From: an uncultured Christensenella sp.
Lineage (GTDB): Bacteria > Bacillota > Clostridia > Christensenellales > Pumilibacteraceae
Length of the DNA: 48,058 nt
Direction of reading: 5' to 3'
Assembly: GCA_910577435.1 (NCBI GenBank)
Contig: CAJTLV010000008.1
Coordinates: 1-48,058, forward strand
Part shown: one piece after another, positions 1-8,227 of the stretch
Layout of the letters: each line of letters starts with the position of its first letter
Position numbering within the stretch: position 1 is the first letter of the stretch
Made by a program: the position numbers and the translations under genes
The notes under the pieces: generated by a model
Seen by the model: the letters and a program-made list of their open reading frames with translations, nothing else
Database searches by the model: none
Told to the model about the DNA's origin: nothing

Positions 1-248
1 ACTCACTCACAAGCTATTTAGTTATTTCTCTGTCCAACTTTTGGGGTTCATAGCACTTTCGGTTGAGGTCTTTTTTATATTCGGAACGGCGTCGTGAGAC
101 GGAATTTTACATTGACGACGAGAGAAAACGAATACCCTACCGTCAGACTAAACCGTCGGTTTAGAAAATCAAGATTTTTTACATTTTCAGCATAGGGTAA
201 AATATTTCCGTCGGGAGACAAAATAGGTCGGTTGAGACCGCGCTCGGC

Positions 249-277
249 TTGACATAAACAAATCGGGATGATATAAT
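249..277 (+). promoter_or_regulatory. Consensus sigma-A promoter for the 357-2341 gene pair
   Basis: TTGACA at 249-254, 17-base spacer, TATAAT at 272-277: both hexamers match consensus. Transcription would start near 284 and leave a leader of about 70 bases before the ATG at 357. Upstream (1-248) I see no convincing gene, only an inverted repeat (CTAAACC at 148-154, GGTTTAG at 158-164) followed by a T-rich run, possibly the terminator of a gene that ended before the window. Confidence 0.8.
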
Positions 278-356
278 TATTCAAGAAAAAAAGTCGAACA
301 AAATCACGTCGGCGATGTGCTATCGGCGATGGAACGGAAAATCAAAGGAGATGTAT

Positions 357-1403
357 ATGAACTTTTTATCTTCGGCGGCAGACGCATTTACGAATCCGGA
401 CAGCGTATGGTACTATGTGATCGGGGTTGTTTTCCTCGTGCTGATATTCGGGGCGCTTGCCGTTTATATCGTCGTGTCTAACAAACACAAGAAAGCTAAA
501 GAGAACGACGGCGACGGGGCGGCGGAAGTATCGAACGACGAAGCGAGCGATAAAATAGAGAAACCGACCGATGCGGACAACGCCGTTTCCGAAACGATCG
601 AAGAAAAAGACGGCAATATAAACACCGTATTCGATTCGGAGGACGCGGACGACGCGGCGGAAACGGATTCGAAAGAACCGACCGGCGGCATCGCGGCGGA
701 AGAAGAAAAGAAAGAAGCAAACACAGTCGTCGAGACGGAAAAAAACGAAACCGTCGGCAAAGAATCTGAAACGCCGGAAGTAAAAGAAGATCAAATAAAA
801 GACAACGAATCGAATGAAAAGAAATCCGAAACGCCGATCGAACCGAAAAAGCGCGCGCCGAGAAAATCGACGACAACGGTTGTAAAAATAGTCGAGGATG
901 AAAAAGCCGAAAAAGTCGGGTCGACGGATAATCCCGCAAAACCCGAAAAGACAAGCAAGGCAAAAACCGTCGGAGCGAAAAAGACGGGACAAAAGCCGTT
1001 TATAGACAGGCTTCTCGCCGCAAAATCGGCGCACGGAGTATATAACGAGATAAAAAATACGGTGCTTTCATATCCGGGAATGAAAGCAAAACTCACCAAA
1101 GAAGACGAGCAGTTTATTTATGTGGACAAAAAGACGGCGGCGATCGAGCTTGACGGAAACGGCACTGTCGTATTGTACCTTTCTCTCGACCCGACGTCGG
1201 TACCCAAGCAGTTCGACGTCGAACCGACAGGCGACGCGGCACTGCCCGTCAAAATGTCGGTAGGAGAGAGCGCGATCGACAGCGCACAGCGGTTAGTCGT
1301 GTTCGCGATGAATGTTTCGATGCTCACCAGAAACGATAAGCGCCGATTTGTCGATTACATTCAAAAGGCTCAAGACGCCAAACTGCGGGCGAAAAAGAAG
1401 TGA
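357..1403 (+). CDS. Membrane-anchored protein with acidic linker and a C-terminal Clostridia-type domain
   Basis: 348 aa. The start at 357 is chosen for AAAGGAG at 344-350. Residues about 18-42 form one transmembrane helix (YYVIGVVFLVLIFGALAVYI). A long Glu/Lys/Asp-rich low-complexity stretch follows to about residue 210. The last ~130 residues form a compact domain (KPFIDRLLAAKSAHGVYNEI, then VVLYLSLDP) that resembles a domain I recall, often repeated, in large uncharacterised clostridial proteins (Y-x-EIKN, LYL-x-LDP pattern); its function is unknown. The stop codon is 2 bases before the next ATG, so the two genes are likely cotranscribed. Topology suggests a short outside N-terminus and a cytoplasmic C-terminal domain. 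No enzymatic motif is seen. Confidence 0.75.
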   Translation: MNFLSSAADAFTNPDSVWYYVIGVVFLVLIFGALAVYIVVSNKHKKAKENDGDGAAEVSNDEASDKIEKPTDADNAVSETIEEKDGNINTVFDSEDADDAAETDSKEPTGGIAAEEEKKEANTVVETEKNETVGKESETPEVKEDQIKDNESNEKKSETPIEPKKRAPRKSTTTVVKIVEDEKAEKVGSTDNPAKPEKTSKAKTVGAKKTGQKPFIDRLLAAKSAHGVYNEIKNTVLSYPGMKAKLTKEDEQFIYVDKKTAAIELDGNGTVVLYLSLDPTSVPKQFDVEPTGDAALPVKMSVGESAIDSAQRLVVFAMNVSMLTRNDKRRFVDYIQKAQDAKLRAKKK

Positions 1404-1405
1404 CG

Positions 1406-2341
1406 ATGAAAGCGGAAAACGAGTTCGAGAGATACGGTCATCGCATAATGATGCGCGACATCGGCGCGGGCGTTCTTTCCGAAAGAACGGGACTGAGCGA
1501 GTTTGCGGCGGACGAAATATCTTTTTTGTTTTTCGATATTATGTACACGCCCAAGACAAAGCGGGCAATCAAGACGATGCTCGATATTGCGGCGGAAAAA
1601 AACGCGCGTGAAGGTCTCGACGATCCGCGCGGGTTATCGCTGTTCTCAAAGCGTCGGAGCGCAAACTTTTCCGCATCGAACAACTGCGGATACACAGGCG
1701 GCGGATTTAACGGAAAGGACGGCGAACAACAAATTCTGCGCACGGCGCTCGAACTTATCACTGAAAAAGATGAAGCGGAAAAACTCGCCGCCGAGCTAGC
1801 AGAGAGGTTCGGAACAGCGCTTTCGGTTTACGACGCGAGAATGCTGAACGCAAACAATATCGGCATAAAGTCGGGCGTGGGACTGCGGTTGAGTATGCTG
1901 ATCTACATATTTTTGTGGAACGGTAAGCGCGGACTGACCGTAAGAAACCGCGCCGAAGCGTCACGCTTTTTCGGTGAGATATATTTGGGCGGCGGATCCG
2001 ACGGAACGGTAGTCGGATATCTCGACGGCGACTATCGTTTGATCGACGTCGCGCGGTCGGAAACCGAAAGCGTTATCGACAAAGAGCAAGCGTCGGCGTT
2101 TTGCGAAAACGGGAAGAATCTCGGCGCCAAGTATATGATCGCGGCACGTCGCCATAGGGATGAAGAGAATAACGAATACTTCGATTTTACCTCGAAAACA
2201 GTCGATTTTATGTCGGACGCGGAGCGGAACGGACTGAAATTGCTCGATTTCATCATATATAAGCGAAACTCATACTTCGCATTGAAGGACGGTGCGCTTG
2301 CACCCGACGCAAAAGCGGAGTACGACGAGTTTCTGTACTGA
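1406..2341 (+). CDS. RadC-like protein that appears to have lost its JAMM metal site
   Basis: 311 aa from the ATG at 1406; an in-frame GTG at 1400 would add two residues. The middle part (LAELAERFGTALSVYDARML, then NNIGIKSGVGLRLSM) resembles the helix-hairpin-helix part of the RadC family. The C-terminal part (GKNLGAKYMIAARRHRDEE ... FTSKTVDFMSDAERNGLKLL DFII) follows the RadC MPN/JAB pattern of gA..ii..H, S..D...T, g..l.D.ii. The expected HxH..(S)..D zinc ligands are not intact: HNHPSG is replaced by ARRHRDEE. If the assignment is right it would be catalytically dead. The assignment is by eye and moderate. It forms a unit with the upstream membrane protein. Confidence 0.6.
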   Translation: MKAENEFERYGHRIMMRDIGAGVLSERTGLSEFAADEISFLFFDIMYTPKTKRAIKTMLDIAAEKNAREGLDDPRGLSLFSKRRSANFSASNNCGYTGGGFNGKDGEQQILRTALELITEKDEAEKLAAELAERFGTALSVYDARMLNANNIGIKSGVGLRLSMLIYIFLWNGKRGLTVRNRAEASRFFGEIYLGGGSDGTVVGYLDGDYRLIDVARSETESVIDKEQASAFCENGKNLGAKYMIAARRHRDEENNEYFDFTSKTVDFMSDAERNGLKLLDFIIYKRNSYFALKDGALAPDAKAEYDEFLY

Positions 2342-2396
2342 AAGCGCGGCGCACAGTTTTAATCGGATAAAACCGCGAGTGTAATGCAGTAATAAG

Positions 2397-2435
2397 AATT
2401 ATTCGACGGCAACGTCCGACGATGTAGGAATAATT
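2397..2435 (+). terminator. Possible terminator after the RadC-like gene
   Basis: AATTATTC (2397-2404) pairs perfectly with GAATAATT (2428-2435) and encloses a small GACG-GCAA-CGTC hairpin. A weak T-rich stretch follows. The T run is interrupted, so this is tentative. Confidence 0.3.
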
Positions 2436-2530
2436 GAATTGTTTTAATTCGGTTCCCGTCTTTACCGTTACAGTTAATTGCCAATATAAAATCGATTTAA
2501 TTCAATGTATATTTATAAACGGCAAAAGGA

Positions 2531-2557
2531 AACAGCGCGGCATTGTGCCGCGCTGTT
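2531..2557 (-). terminator. dnaN terminator
   Basis: A 12-bp perfect stem, AACAGCGCGGCA (2531-2542) and TGCCGCGCTGTT (2546-2557), with a 3-base loop. Read on the minus strand it lies about 50 bases beyond the dnaN stop and is followed by a T-rich TCCTTTTGCC. Confidence 0.75.
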
Positions 2558-2607
2558 CGATATTATATATATATGTTTTGTGAAAAAATGAAACGACCGA
2601 CTGCCGA

Positions 2608-3711
2608 TCACAGGCTGCGGACGGGCAGAACGAGATAGATATACTCTTCTATGCCGCCGGCAGGGGAGACTACACACGCCGAAGTGGAGTTTGTCATATG
2701 CAAAACGACCGTGTCGCAATCCATACAGTGCAAAAACTCGATGAAATACCGCGCGTTAAACGATATCGATATGTCCGCGCCGTCGGTCTTGACGGGCAGG
2801 TTTTCTTCGAGGTTGCCCACTTCGCTGCGCGACCTTACGGTCATATTGTTTTGCGAAATGTCGAAACGCACGAGGTAGTTGTTCTTTTCGGAACGCGCCA
2901 TCAGCACCGCACGGTCGATAGCGCCTTCGAACAGCGCTTTGGGAATGTAGACGTGCGTATCGAAATGTTGCGGAACTATCTGGCGGTAGTTGACGAACTC
3001 GCCGTCGATAAGCCGCGTCGTGATAGTCGTCGCGTCGAGCCGAACCATTAGGAAGTTTTTGTGCATAAAGAACTTGACGGTGTTGTCGTTGTCCTCGATG
3101 AGCCGCGAAATTTCGAGAATGGCGCGGACGGGAATGACGAGACTGGTCGACGCGGTGGTAGTGACAAGCGGCTTGACGCATTTAGCCAGCCTGTATCCGT
3201 CGAGCGCGACAGCCACGACGTCGCTCTCGTTGATCTCGAACAAAACGCCTTTGAGCGTAGGGTGCGCGTCGTCGGTGCATACCGAGAACGACACCTTATT
3301 GACGAGATCTTTGAGATCGGAATTCTTCATTTCGAAGTATTGCGTATCGGCGACGCTGTTTACTTCGGGATACTGTTCGGCGGGATAGCAGCCGAATTCG
3401 CCTTCACTGCGCTCGTAATCTATTTTGAGCCGAGCGCCCGTCGCCGTGAGAACAATGCTCTGCGCGGTCAGTTTTTTTACGAAGTCGCCGAAGATCTTGC
3501 CCGGAACGACGACCTCGCCCGATTCGATCACATTGGCGCGTATCATATGCTCGATGGACAGCTCCAGATCGGTCGCGGTGAGAGTGAGCGTGCCGTTTTC
3601 GGCGGACATTTTTATACCTTCGAGTACCGCATTGGTCGTGCGGACGGACACCGCTTTGATGACCCGCGCTACCGCATCGCTTAAATCATTGCCGTTACAT
3701 TCTAACTTCAT
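2608..3711 (-). CDS. dnaN: DNA polymerase III beta subunit (sliding clamp)
   Basis: 367 aa, the usual length of the beta clamp. The clamp is a ring-shaped dimer that tethers replicative polymerase to DNA. Recognisable features: N-terminus MKLECNGNDLSDAVARVIKA, the NAVLEGIKM and LTLTATDLELSIE motifs of domain 1, ALDGYRLAK in domain 2, and the C-terminal EYIYLVLPVRSL, close to the conserved LVLP(M/V)R ending. AGGAGAAAATAA precedes the ATG. It has its own promoter (3739-3767) and terminator. In most Bacillota dnaN follows dnaA near oriC; here no dnaA is present and the upstream neighbour is a carbonic-anhydrase-like gene. Confidence 0.97.
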   Translation of the reverse strand: MKLECNGNDLSDAVARVIKAVSVRTTNAVLEGIKMSAENGTLTLTATDLELSIEHMIRANVIESGEVVVPGKIFGDFVKKLTAQSIVLTATGARLKIDYERSEGEFGCYPAEQYPEVNSVADTQYFEMKNSDLKDLVNKVSFSVCTDDAHPTLKGVLFEINESDVVAVALDGYRLAKCVKPLVTTTASTSLVIPVRAILEISRLIEDNDNTVKFFMHKNFLMVRLDATTITTRLIDGEFVNYRQIVPQHFDTHVYIPKALFEGAIDRAVLMARSEKNNYLVRFDISQNNMTVRSRSEVGNLEENLPVKTDGADISISFNARYFIEFLHCMDCDTVVLHMTNSTSACVVSPAGGIEEYIYLVLPVRSL

Positions 3712-3738
3712 TTATTTTCTCCTGACGTTGTTTTTGAC

Positions 3739-3767
3739 ATTGTAGCATAAGAATGCGAAAAAGTCAA
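3739..3767 (-). promoter_or_regulatory. dnaN promoter
   Basis: On the minus strand TTGACT (3762-3767), 17-base spacer, TACAAT (3739-3744), 28 bases before the dnaN ATG. Confidence 0.75.
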
Positions 3768-3783
3768 TATTTTTGTCGGATAT

Positions 3784-4302
3784 TTACGCGCGGGGTTTGT
3801 CCGCCTTATACATTGCCGCCGTCTTTGCGTAATGTTCGGCGTGCGCTTTCTGTTCGTCCGCGACGGCGTCGGGGAGCGTCCGTATCACGCGCGCGGGAAC
3901 GCCGACGGCGAGCGAATGCGGCGGAATGATCGTGCGTTCGGTGACAAGCGCGCCCGCGCCTATGATACTGCCCTCGCCGATGACCGCGCCGTTTAGGATC
4001 GTCGCGTTCATTCCTATAAGCGAGCATCGCTCCACCGTCGCGCCGTGAACTACCGCGTTATGCCCGATCGACACGTAGTCGCCGATCACGCAAGCCGCAT
4101 CGGGGTCGACGTGAAGAGTACAGTTTTCCTGAACGTTGGCGTATCTGCCGAGCTTGATTTGTCCGAAGTCGCCGCGCAGTACCGCGTTGAACCATACCGA
4201 AGAATGTTCGCCGACGATGCAGTCGCCGATGACGTCCGCGTTGTCTGCGATAAAAGCCGTTTTGTCTACCGTCGGGGATATGCCGTTGAAATTACGTAAC
4301 AT
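3784..4302 (-). CDS. Gamma-carbonic-anhydrase-like hexapeptide-repeat protein (YrdA/PaaY type)
   Basis: 172 aa from the ATG at 4302; longer upstream extensions lack a ribosome site, while GAGG precedes this ATG. The protein is a left-handed beta helix built from hexapeptide repeats (VIGDCIVGEHSSVWFNAVLR, then IGHNAVVHGATVERCSLIG). The histidines in TLHVD and GHNAVVHG match the metal ligands of the gamma class. The C-terminal helix (ADEQKAHAEHYAKTAAMYK) is typical of the family. Members bind zinc or iron, but many show no demonstrated carbonic anhydrase activity, so the substrate is open. It sits just upstream of dnaN with a separate promoter. Confidence 0.9.
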   Translation of the reverse strand: MLRNFNGISPTVDKTAFIADNADVIGDCIVGEHSSVWFNAVLRGDFGQIKLGRYANVQENCTLHVDPDAACVIGDYVSIGHNAVVHGATVERCSLIGMNATILNGAVIGEGSIIGAGALVTERTIIPPHSLAVGVPARVIRTLPDAVADEQKAHAEHYAKTAAMYKADKPRA

Positions 4303-4329
4303 AATTTTTTGCGCCTCGCTGTTTTCGAC

Positions 4330-4358
4330 ATTGTAGCTTATTTCGACGGATATGTCAA
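4330..4358 (-). promoter_or_regulatory. Promoter of the gamma-CA-like gene
   Basis: On the minus strand TTGACA (4353-4358), 17-base spacer, TACAAT (4330-4335). The sequence around the -10 (GCTACAATGTC) is nearly the same as at the dnaN promoter. Confidence 0.8.
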
Positions 4359-4459
4359 TCCCGAAACGCTTGCGGCAGAACATAAAATGCGGAAAACACT
4401 TTACTTTTCGGGCGAAAAATGATAAAATACAATCGTTGATAATTTGCGGGAGGGCATAA

Positions 4460-4834
4460 ATGAGAGACCACGAATCGGAAGAAATGTATCTCGAAACCAT
4501 ACTCGTGCTTAAAAGCGAGCGGGCTGTGGTGCGGTCTATCGATATTGCCGAGCGGCTCGGCTATGCCAAGTCGAGCGTGTCTCGCGGAGTCAATCTTTTG
4601 CAGGATCGCGGGTATATAGTGATCGACGACGACGGATTTATAGGGTTTACCGAATCGGGCGCGAAAAAAGCCGAGCACGTATACGAGCGGCACCGCGTGC
4701 TCACAGAATTCTTTATCGAACTCGGTGCAAACACCGAGCTTGCCGAATCGAACGCTTGCCGAATCGAACACGTCGTCGACGACGAGATATTCGAACTGAT
4801 CAAAGCGCGCGTCGACGGACAAAACCGCCGATAG
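4460..4834 (+). CDS. DtxR/MntR-family metal-dependent transcription regulator
   Basis: 124 aa with a GGAGGG ribosome site. The N-terminal winged helix runs from about residue 5 to 65 (YLETILVLKSERAVVRSIDI, then SSVSRGVNLLQDRGYI). The dimerisation helices follow (HRVLTEFFIELGAN, then ACRIEHVVDDEIFELI). The H/E pattern in ACRIEHVVDDEI is that of the metal-binding site of the manganese/iron sensors. There is no SH3-like third domain, as in MntR-type members. No transporter gene lies beside it, so its target is probably elsewhere. A terminator follows directly, so it is monocistronic. Confidence 0.9.
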   Translation: MRDHESEEMYLETILVLKSERAVVRSIDIAERLGYAKSSVSRGVNLLQDRGYIVIDDDGFIGFTESGAKKAEHVYERHRVLTEFFIELGANTELAESNACRIEHVVDDEIFELIKARVDGQNRR

Positions 4835-4851
4835 ATAGATGTATGTAGAAC

Positions 4852-4888
4852 AAAGCCCTCTGTTGCCTATGGGCAGACGGAGGGCTTT
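4852..4888 (+). terminator. Terminator after the DtxR-family gene
   Basis: AAAGCCCTC (4852-4860) pairs with GAGGGCTTT (4880-4888), with an inner TGCC/GGCA stem, followed by GCTTTTGC. It may serve both convergent genes. Confidence 0.75.
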
Positions 4889-4908
4889 GCTTTTGCGATG
4901 TTCGACGG

Positions 4909-5142
4909 TTATCCGTCTAAACGGCTGTTATTATCGAAGTTGCCGCATATGCATCTGCACTCGATAGTGTTAGGGCGGTTGCCGTGCGAACAGCCGCACG
5001 GACGTTCGACGTGTCGGCAGCAGCACTGATGAGCGGGCGGTTCGGGACGTTGCTGTTCGCAGCACCGACAGCATTTGCACCGATTTTCGCATTCGCACTT
5101 GTTTCGGCAGTTGTTGCATCCGCAAAAGTTATTAAAGAACAT
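4909..5142 (-). CDS. Small cysteine-rich protein (18 Cys in 77 aa)
   Basis: 77 aa. The start at 5142 has a near-perfect AGGAGGTG ribosome site 5 bases upstream, which supports real translation. The protein has 18 cysteines, many as CC or CxC (NFCGCNNCRNKCECENRCKC, then CCRCC, CCC, CRCIC), plus several His and Asn. It has no signal peptide or membrane helix. This composition suits a metal-binding (metallothionein-like) protein or a disulfide-crosslinked spore coat protein; the sequence does not decide between them. It is convergent with a DtxR-type metal regulator, which is suggestive but not proof of a metal role. I do not recognise a family. Confidence 0.75.
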   Translation of the reverse strand: MFFNNFCGCNNCRNKCECENRCKCCRCCEQQRPEPPAHQCCCRHVERPCGCSHGNRPNTIECRCICGNFDNNSRLDG

Positions 5143-5252
5143 AAAACACCTCCTGTTGTTTATGTACGTCCGTTCGAGGTGCGTTCTTATATTACAGTGT
5201 ATGTACCTACGGGGTAAGGCGTGCGTAATTTTATGCCGATAGTTTGCGGCAT

Positions 5253-5280
5253 AAAAAAGCACGGACCTATCGATCCGTGC
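5253..5280 (-). terminator. Terminator of the DUF975-type gene
   Basis: On the minus strand GCACGGA-8-TCCGTGC (5259-5280) is followed by six T (5253-5258). A second hairpin (TTATGCCG 5231-5238 with CGGCATAA 5247-5254) overlaps it. Confidence 0.8.
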
Positions 5281-5310
5281 AGTATAGCCGTAATATTCCG
5301 TTCCGAATTA

Positions 5311-6135
5311 TTATTTAAGATGCGCGCCGCACGTCGAGCAGAACGTCGCGTCGTCGTCGTTGATCGCCTTACAGCTCGGACATACGTTCTTTTTAATGAC
5401 GCAACCGCACTTGTCGCAAAACTTGCCGTCGGGAGTGAGCGGCGCACCGCAGTTGCGGCAGAACGAAACGCTCTGTCCGTCGCCGACGGGAGCTTGCGCC
5501 GACCTGTCGACAGGCGCACCTGCGGAAGCGTCGTCGGGCAGAGAGAACCCTTTTTCGCGCATTATCTCTTCATAGAAAGCGGCGGTCGCGACTTGCTTAT
5601 AGGGCGTGATCCAAAAGTCGAGAATGCCGAACGTGAGCAACGTAAGCAGATTCCAGCCGAAAAAGCTGAACTGCAGGCAAAACAGCCGCCATTTGTTGCC
5701 TTTCATAAGTTCTATCGACCTTTTGCGTGCCTCGTTAGCCGACATCTGCGGATTGTCGGCGAGTATGTAATACGACATCGCATACGCATAGCTTTTGACT
5801 ATTCCGGGAATTATGAACAGCAGCGACCACAGGCATACGAAGATATCATTGAGCAGGGCGAGCAGGAACGCGCGCGAGAAGTCTTTGTACCCGTCGAACA
5901 GGTTGCCGAATTCAATGCGCTTGCCGCGCATAATCTTCATCGACACCTGGACCATTCCGAGTGCCAACGGGCCGGACAGTAAAAGGATAACGATTCCGCC
6001 GGTGACAGCGCCCGCGCCGCCTAAGATGAGCGAATATACGAGCGTAATCAGCGCGAACGTACTCCAAACGGGTCCAGACCAGCTGTTGTCCATTTTTTGA
6101 CGCGCGATCGCTCTTAAATCTTTGGCGTATAACAT
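5311..6135 (-). CDS. DUF975-family membrane protein with C-terminal double zinc ribbon
   Basis: 274 aa with GGAGGTC before the ATG. Residues 1-190 match the DUF975 pattern: an N-terminal amphipathic helix (LRAIARQKMDNSW), then several membrane helices (ALITLVYSLILGGAGAVTGG, IVILLLSGPLALGM, SRAFLLALLNDIFVCLWSLL, FIIPGIVKSYAYAMSYYILA). The conserved SYAYAM-YYILADNP and the KGNKWRLFCL segment are present. The C-terminal 55 residues carry two zinc ribbons with CxxC pairs (FCRNCGAPL with FCDKCGC, and CPSCKAI with FCSTCGA). The role is unknown; the ribbons should be cytoplasmic. A Pro/Ala linker joins the two parts. Confidence 0.85.
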   Translation of the reverse strand: MLYAKDLRAIARQKMDNSWSGPVWSTFALITLVYSLILGGAGAVTGGIVILLLSGPLALGMVQVSMKIMRGKRIEFGNLFDGYKDFSRAFLLALLNDIFVCLWSLLFIIPGIVKSYAYAMSYYILADNPQMSANEARKRSIELMKGNKWRLFCLQFSFFGWNLLTLLTFGILDFWITPYKQVATAAFYEEIMREKGFSLPDDASAGAPVDRSAQAPVGDGQSVSFCRNCGAPLTPDGKFCDKCGCVIKKNVCPSCKAINDDDATFCSTCGAHLK

Positions 6136-6315
6136 TTAGACCTCCGCAATGCAAATATCGATTAAGAGTGGTAAACGTCGGCGTAATTTTCGCTTCTGCG
6201 TAAAAAAGCACAATTTCACGCAAACGAAAACACCTAACGCATAATATAACATATAAAATATATTTTTACTATATGAGAAAGACGTAAAAATCGCATTAAA
6301 ATATCATTAAATATT

Positions 6316-8046
6316 TTATCTGTGCGGTTTTGTCGGACGTGTGGGACGACGCGGCGGGCGGTGACGGAGCGAAGATCTTCTCGCGGAAGAACCCGCCGAG
6401 CGTCGAGGTGCGGCTTTACGCGCGGGCGCGGGGCGCGGCGCGGGTCTTTTGACCGTCGTTTTTTTGGTCGTTTCGATTACCGGTGTGCTTGCCGCTTGCG
6501 AAGCGGGCGTCATCACGTATACTTGTTTGTCCTTGACGGAGTAGAAAACGCCGTTAGCAAGCGGGATATATTCGCCTGCGCCGGTTGCGGGCATAGACGT
6601 CGGGGCGACGTCGCGCGAGTCCGACATTTGGATCATATCGGGACTGATGTTCTTGACGGCGTCTTTTTCCGCTTCTTTCTGTTTGCGTTCGATCTCGCGC
6701 TCTTTTTCGCGCAGTTCTTTTTCGACCAACTCGCGGCGCATACGGTCGAGATCGTCTTCGAGCCGCCTGTATCTGTCGCGGCTGCCGTTGTCCGTATCCG
6801 CCGTAGCGCCGAAATAAACGGGCGGGGGAACGACCGTTTGCGCGCTCTGTTGCGGTTGCGGTGCGGCTTGCGCCTGTGCGAGAGAAACGGTGAGTTTGTT
6901 TATAAGATCGCGCATACTGTCGATCTCGGCTTTGAGCCTGTCGACTTCGCGATTCGATCCGTCGGGAATCGGTGCGGCGGCTTGCTGATAGCGTTCGCTC
7001 TGTGCGCGCAGTTGCGCTTCACGCTCTTGCTGTGCGCGGAGTTGGGCTTCCTGCGCCTGTTGCATCATCTGTTGCGCCTGCCGCATCATTTCTTTGGCGG
7101 CTTCGGCAGTGGGATCGGGCGCGGCGGGATGAACGAAAGCGTTTTGCGGCGCGGCTTGCGCTTGCGCGGCGAGGGCGGCTTGTGCCGCTTTTTCGACCGC
7201 TTGGGTCTGCGCTTCCTGCGCGCGGAGTTGGGCTTCCTGCGCCTGTTGCATCATTTGTTGTGCCTGCCGCAACATTTCTTTGGCGGCTTCGGCAGTGGGG
7301 TCGGGCGCAGTCGGCGCGCTTGCCGGCGCTTGAACTATCACTTGCGGCTGAGGCTGCGGCTGTGCGTTTTGCGCAGTCTGCGCAGACAGCGCCTGCTCGA
7401 CCATTTCCCGCGTTCTGTTCATAAAGTCTTCCGCCTTTTCGGCGTGCGCGGACTCATATTGCTCGCGTTCCTGTTCGCGCAGAAGAATATTCAGCTGATC
7501 GTCGAGATATTGTCCTATCTGTTCCTGCGCGACTTCCTGCGCGCGGTCTTCCACTTCCTGTTCGTCGAGCAGTTGATTGAGCTGTTCGTTCAGATAATGC
7601 CCTATCTGTTCCTGCACTTCCGCCTGAACCGTTTGTTGCGTAGCATCGGGCGGCGGCATACCCGGCTCCGAAAGTATAGCGTCGAGTTGAGCGTCGAGGT
7701 CGGCAACGTCGTTTACCGAATATTCATCGACGGGCGGCGGGGGCGGAGCAAAGATCGCTTCCTCTTGCGGCGGTACGTAAACGTTTTCCTCTTGCGGCGG
7801 AGTAACGATCGCGTCGTCGCTCGCAGGCGGCGGTGTAATGACCGTATCTTCCGCAACGGGCGGTACGATCGTTGTATCGTCTTGAAGCGGCGGGGGCGTT
7901 ATGACCGTCCGATCTTCCGACGGCGTGTCGAAAGCGGGTCGACTCGACCCGTCCGGCATCACTACCTCCGCATCGAAAACTATGGGCGGCTCGGTTCCCT
8001 CGATAGTTTGGTCGCCGAAGCCGTTGAAATCTCTGTCTTTACTCAT
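6316..8046 (-). CDS. Repetitive Pro- and Gln/Ala-rich coiled-coil protein
   Basis: 576 aa, no recognised family. Layout: acidic, Pro-rich N-terminus with imperfect TVITPPP-type repeats (about residues 45-110); two copies of EQIGxYLxxQLNxLLxEQE (about 143-195); two long Ala/Gln coiled-coil repeats beginning APDPTAEAAKEM; a further coiled coil with a charged RRELVEKELREKEREIE stretch; a short folded-looking piece (GEYIPLANGVFYSVKDKQVY VM); and a very basic Arg/Pro/Ser tail. No signal peptide or membrane helix. It could be a cytoplasmic scaffold or nucleoid-associated structural protein; this is a guess from composition. The long open frame on the opposite strand is a codon-bias shadow. Confidence 0.7.
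   Translation of the reverse strand: MSKDRDFNGFGDQTIEGTEPPIVFDAEVVMPDGSSRPAFDTPSEDRTVITPPPLQDDTTIVPPVAEDTVITPPPASDDAIVTPPQEENVYVPPQEEAIFAPPPPPVDEYSVNDVADLDAQLDAILSEPGMPPPDATQQTVQAEVQEQIGHYLNEQLNQLLDEQEVEDRAQEVAQEQIGQYLDDQLNILLREQEREQYESAHAEKAEDFMNRTREMVEQALSAQTAQNAQPQPQPQVIVQAPASAPTAPDPTAEAAKEMLRQAQQMMQQAQEAQLRAQEAQTQAVEKAAQAALAAQAQAAPQNAFVHPAAPDPTAEAAKEMMRQAQQMMQQAQEAQLRAQQEREAQLRAQSERYQQAAAPIPDGSNREVDRLKAEIDSMRDLINKLTVSLAQAQAAPQPQQSAQTVVPPPVYFGATADTDNGSRDRYRRLEDDLDRMRRELVEKELREKEREIERKQKEAEKDAVKNISPDMIQMSDSRDVAPTSMPATGAGEYIPLANGVFYSVKDKQVYVMTPASQAASTPVIETTKKTTVKRPAPRPAPARKAAPRRSAGSSARRSSLRHRPPRRPTRPTKPHR
7034..7308 (-). repeat. Internal 186-bp-spaced direct repeat inside the coiled-coil gene
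   Basis: Positions 7034-7122 and 7220-7308 are nearly identical and encode the two PDPTAEAAKEM-RQAQQMMQQAQ segments. The high identity suggests a recent in-frame duplication, and copy number may vary between strains. Confidence 0.8.
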
Positions 8047-8075
8047 ACAAGCACCGCAATATAAAGGTATATTAT

Positions 8076-8104
8076 ATGATACAATATTTACGCCGAAATG
8101 TCAA
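8076..8104 (-). promoter_or_regulatory. Promoter of the coiled-coil gene
   Basis: On the minus strand TTGACA (8099-8104), 17-base spacer, TATCAT (8076-8081), about 30 bases before the ATG at 8046. Confidence 0.6.
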
Positions 8105-8227
8105 TACTTTGATGCGTAATTTGTCGTGTATAATTAGTATTGTGTAATGCGGAACAAAATACCGCGCGCATTCGTCGCTCGAAAAACCGCAGTTCGGCAC
8201 GGCGCGCGTAGAAGAAACGGCTATGAG

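Noticed and set aside
75..284. 69-aa minus-strand frame at the window start
   Set aside because: No ribosome site, no family, and it overlaps a consensus plus-strand promoter.
316..332. TGTGCTATCGGC motif shared by the 357-gene leader and the phage leader at 40224
   Set aside because: A 14-base part (GCTATCGGCGATGG) also occurs inside jag near 17336-17349, so composition bias can explain it.
6322..8064. 580-aa open frame opposite the coiled-coil gene
   Set aside because: It is antisense to a gene with promoter and coherent protein composition. Its Arg/Leu-rich sequence is what GC-biased codons give in the opposite frame.
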